Below are positions 6,442 through 6,643 of a stretch of 6,643 nt of DNA, in pieces. The notes below the pieces were generated by a model. That model ran no database searches, was not told where the DNA came from, and saw nothing but the letters and a program-made list of their open reading frames with translations. Source of the stretch: Oscillospiraceae bacterium (GTDB taxonomy: Bacteria; Bacillota; Clostridia; Oscillospirales; Ruminococcaceae). The stretch spans positions 1 through 6,643 of the forward strand of contig JAEDMD010000108.1 in assembly GCA_016303195.1 (NCBI GenBank). Reading direction: 5' to 3'. Both the position numbers and the translations under genes were made by a program. The stretch's first letter is position 1, and every line of letters begins with the position of its first letter.

Positions 6442-6643
6442 CAGAAGTCAAGAAGGCTATCAAGATCAAGGCTCAGTTTGTGTTCTTCTGAAGCCGGCTC
6501 GTTATTGCTGAACCCATCATCGCCGAGATCGAGTGTCATAGTGCATTTGATGTCAGCACCGGGAAAGTAAAACGCTACAGCACGGCGGTAGCAGTCAAGG
6601 TCTGATATGTGATTTCCAGCCCCCTTAATGCACTGTTTGAGGC
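6441..6643 (-). CDS. pcfK-like: PcfK-like protein (3' end only)
   Basis: The last 66 residues of a gene that begins beyond the right edge. It reads LKQCIKGAGNHISDLDCYRR (1-20) then AVAFYFPGADIKCTMTLDLG (21-40), followed by an acidic tail ending LSLDLDSLLDF. The '...D-x-x-x-Y-R-R-A-V-x-F-Y-F-P-G-A' core resembles PcfK-like proteins of Clostridia as I recall them, and PcfK genes typically sit directly upstream of pcfJ, as here (13 nt gap). Function is unknown. The call rests on a short C-terminal fragment plus synteny, so it is moderately sure. The tail from about residue 41 is acidic and poorly ordered in appearance, ending in hydrophobic residues and a terminal Phe. Confidence 0.65.
   Translation of the reverse strand, partial: LKQCIKGAGNHISDLDCYRRAVAFYFPGADIKCTMTLDLGDDGFSNNEPASEEHKLSLDLDSLLDF

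Noticed and set aside
6428..6469. ATG at 6469 as the start of the PcfJ-like gene, adding 14 residues.
   Set aside because: It overlaps the PcfK-like coding end and lacks a good ribosome site, while GTG at 6427 has AGGGGG 8 nt upstream and leaves a clean 13-nt gap.
4613..6643. Assignment of the window to a conjugative element because of PcfJ/PcfK.
   Set aside because: No relaxase, coupling protein or type IV secretion gene is visible, and the rest of the cassette is typical of phages. The window cannot fully exclude a conjugative element outside its edges.

Overview
The window is a single leftward (minus-strand) block of phage-type DNA replication and recombination genes. It is packed almost without gaps, and both ends cut through a gene. 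The moderate, slightly AT-leaning composition, purine-rich Shine-Dalgarno sequences, and the combination of PcfK/PcfJ, DUF669 and a PriCT-2 primase fit a prophage, or a phage-derived integrated element, of a Gram-positive anaerobe (Clostridia, for example a gut Ruminococcus or Oscillospiraceae type). The host assignment is inference; nothing in the window fixes the species.

In transcription order (right to left) the genes are: the 3' end of a PcfK-like protein (6441-6643); a complete PcfJ-like protein with an N-terminal zinc ribbon (4613-6427); a short Rad50/SMC-like ABC ATPase (3339-4598); a Sak4/RecA-like P-loop ATPase of the AAA_24 type (2287-3339); a DUF669 protein, probably an ssDNA-binding protein (1768-2262); a DEAD/DEAH superfamily 2 helicase with a duplicated C-terminal module (173-1765); and the 5' end of a PriCT-2 primase / virulence-associated-E-type protein (1-176).

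Junctions are 13, 14, -1, 24, 2 and -4 nt, which indicates one polycistronic message with translational coupling. No promoter, terminator, RNA gene, CRISPR array, insertion sequence or attachment site is visible, and no non-coding stretch exceeds about 25 bases. Three genes have in-frame upstream ATGs that inflate the longest open frame (PcfJ-like, SMC-like, Sak4-like). Shine-Dalgarno position and stop/start coupling favour the shorter starts given here.

Taken together the genes look like a complete replication-recombination cassette: strand annealing or recombination (Sak4-like plus DUF669), unwinding (helicase), priming (PriCT-2 protein) and an SMC-like ATPase. The PcfK/PcfJ pair, named after a conjugative plasmid, sits at the head. 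The most unusual points are four proteins ending in Phe, a YTPG motif shared by the C-termini of the DUF669 protein and the helicase, a lysine in the Walker B position of the SMC-like ATPase, and the undefined role of PcfK/PcfJ in such a cassette.
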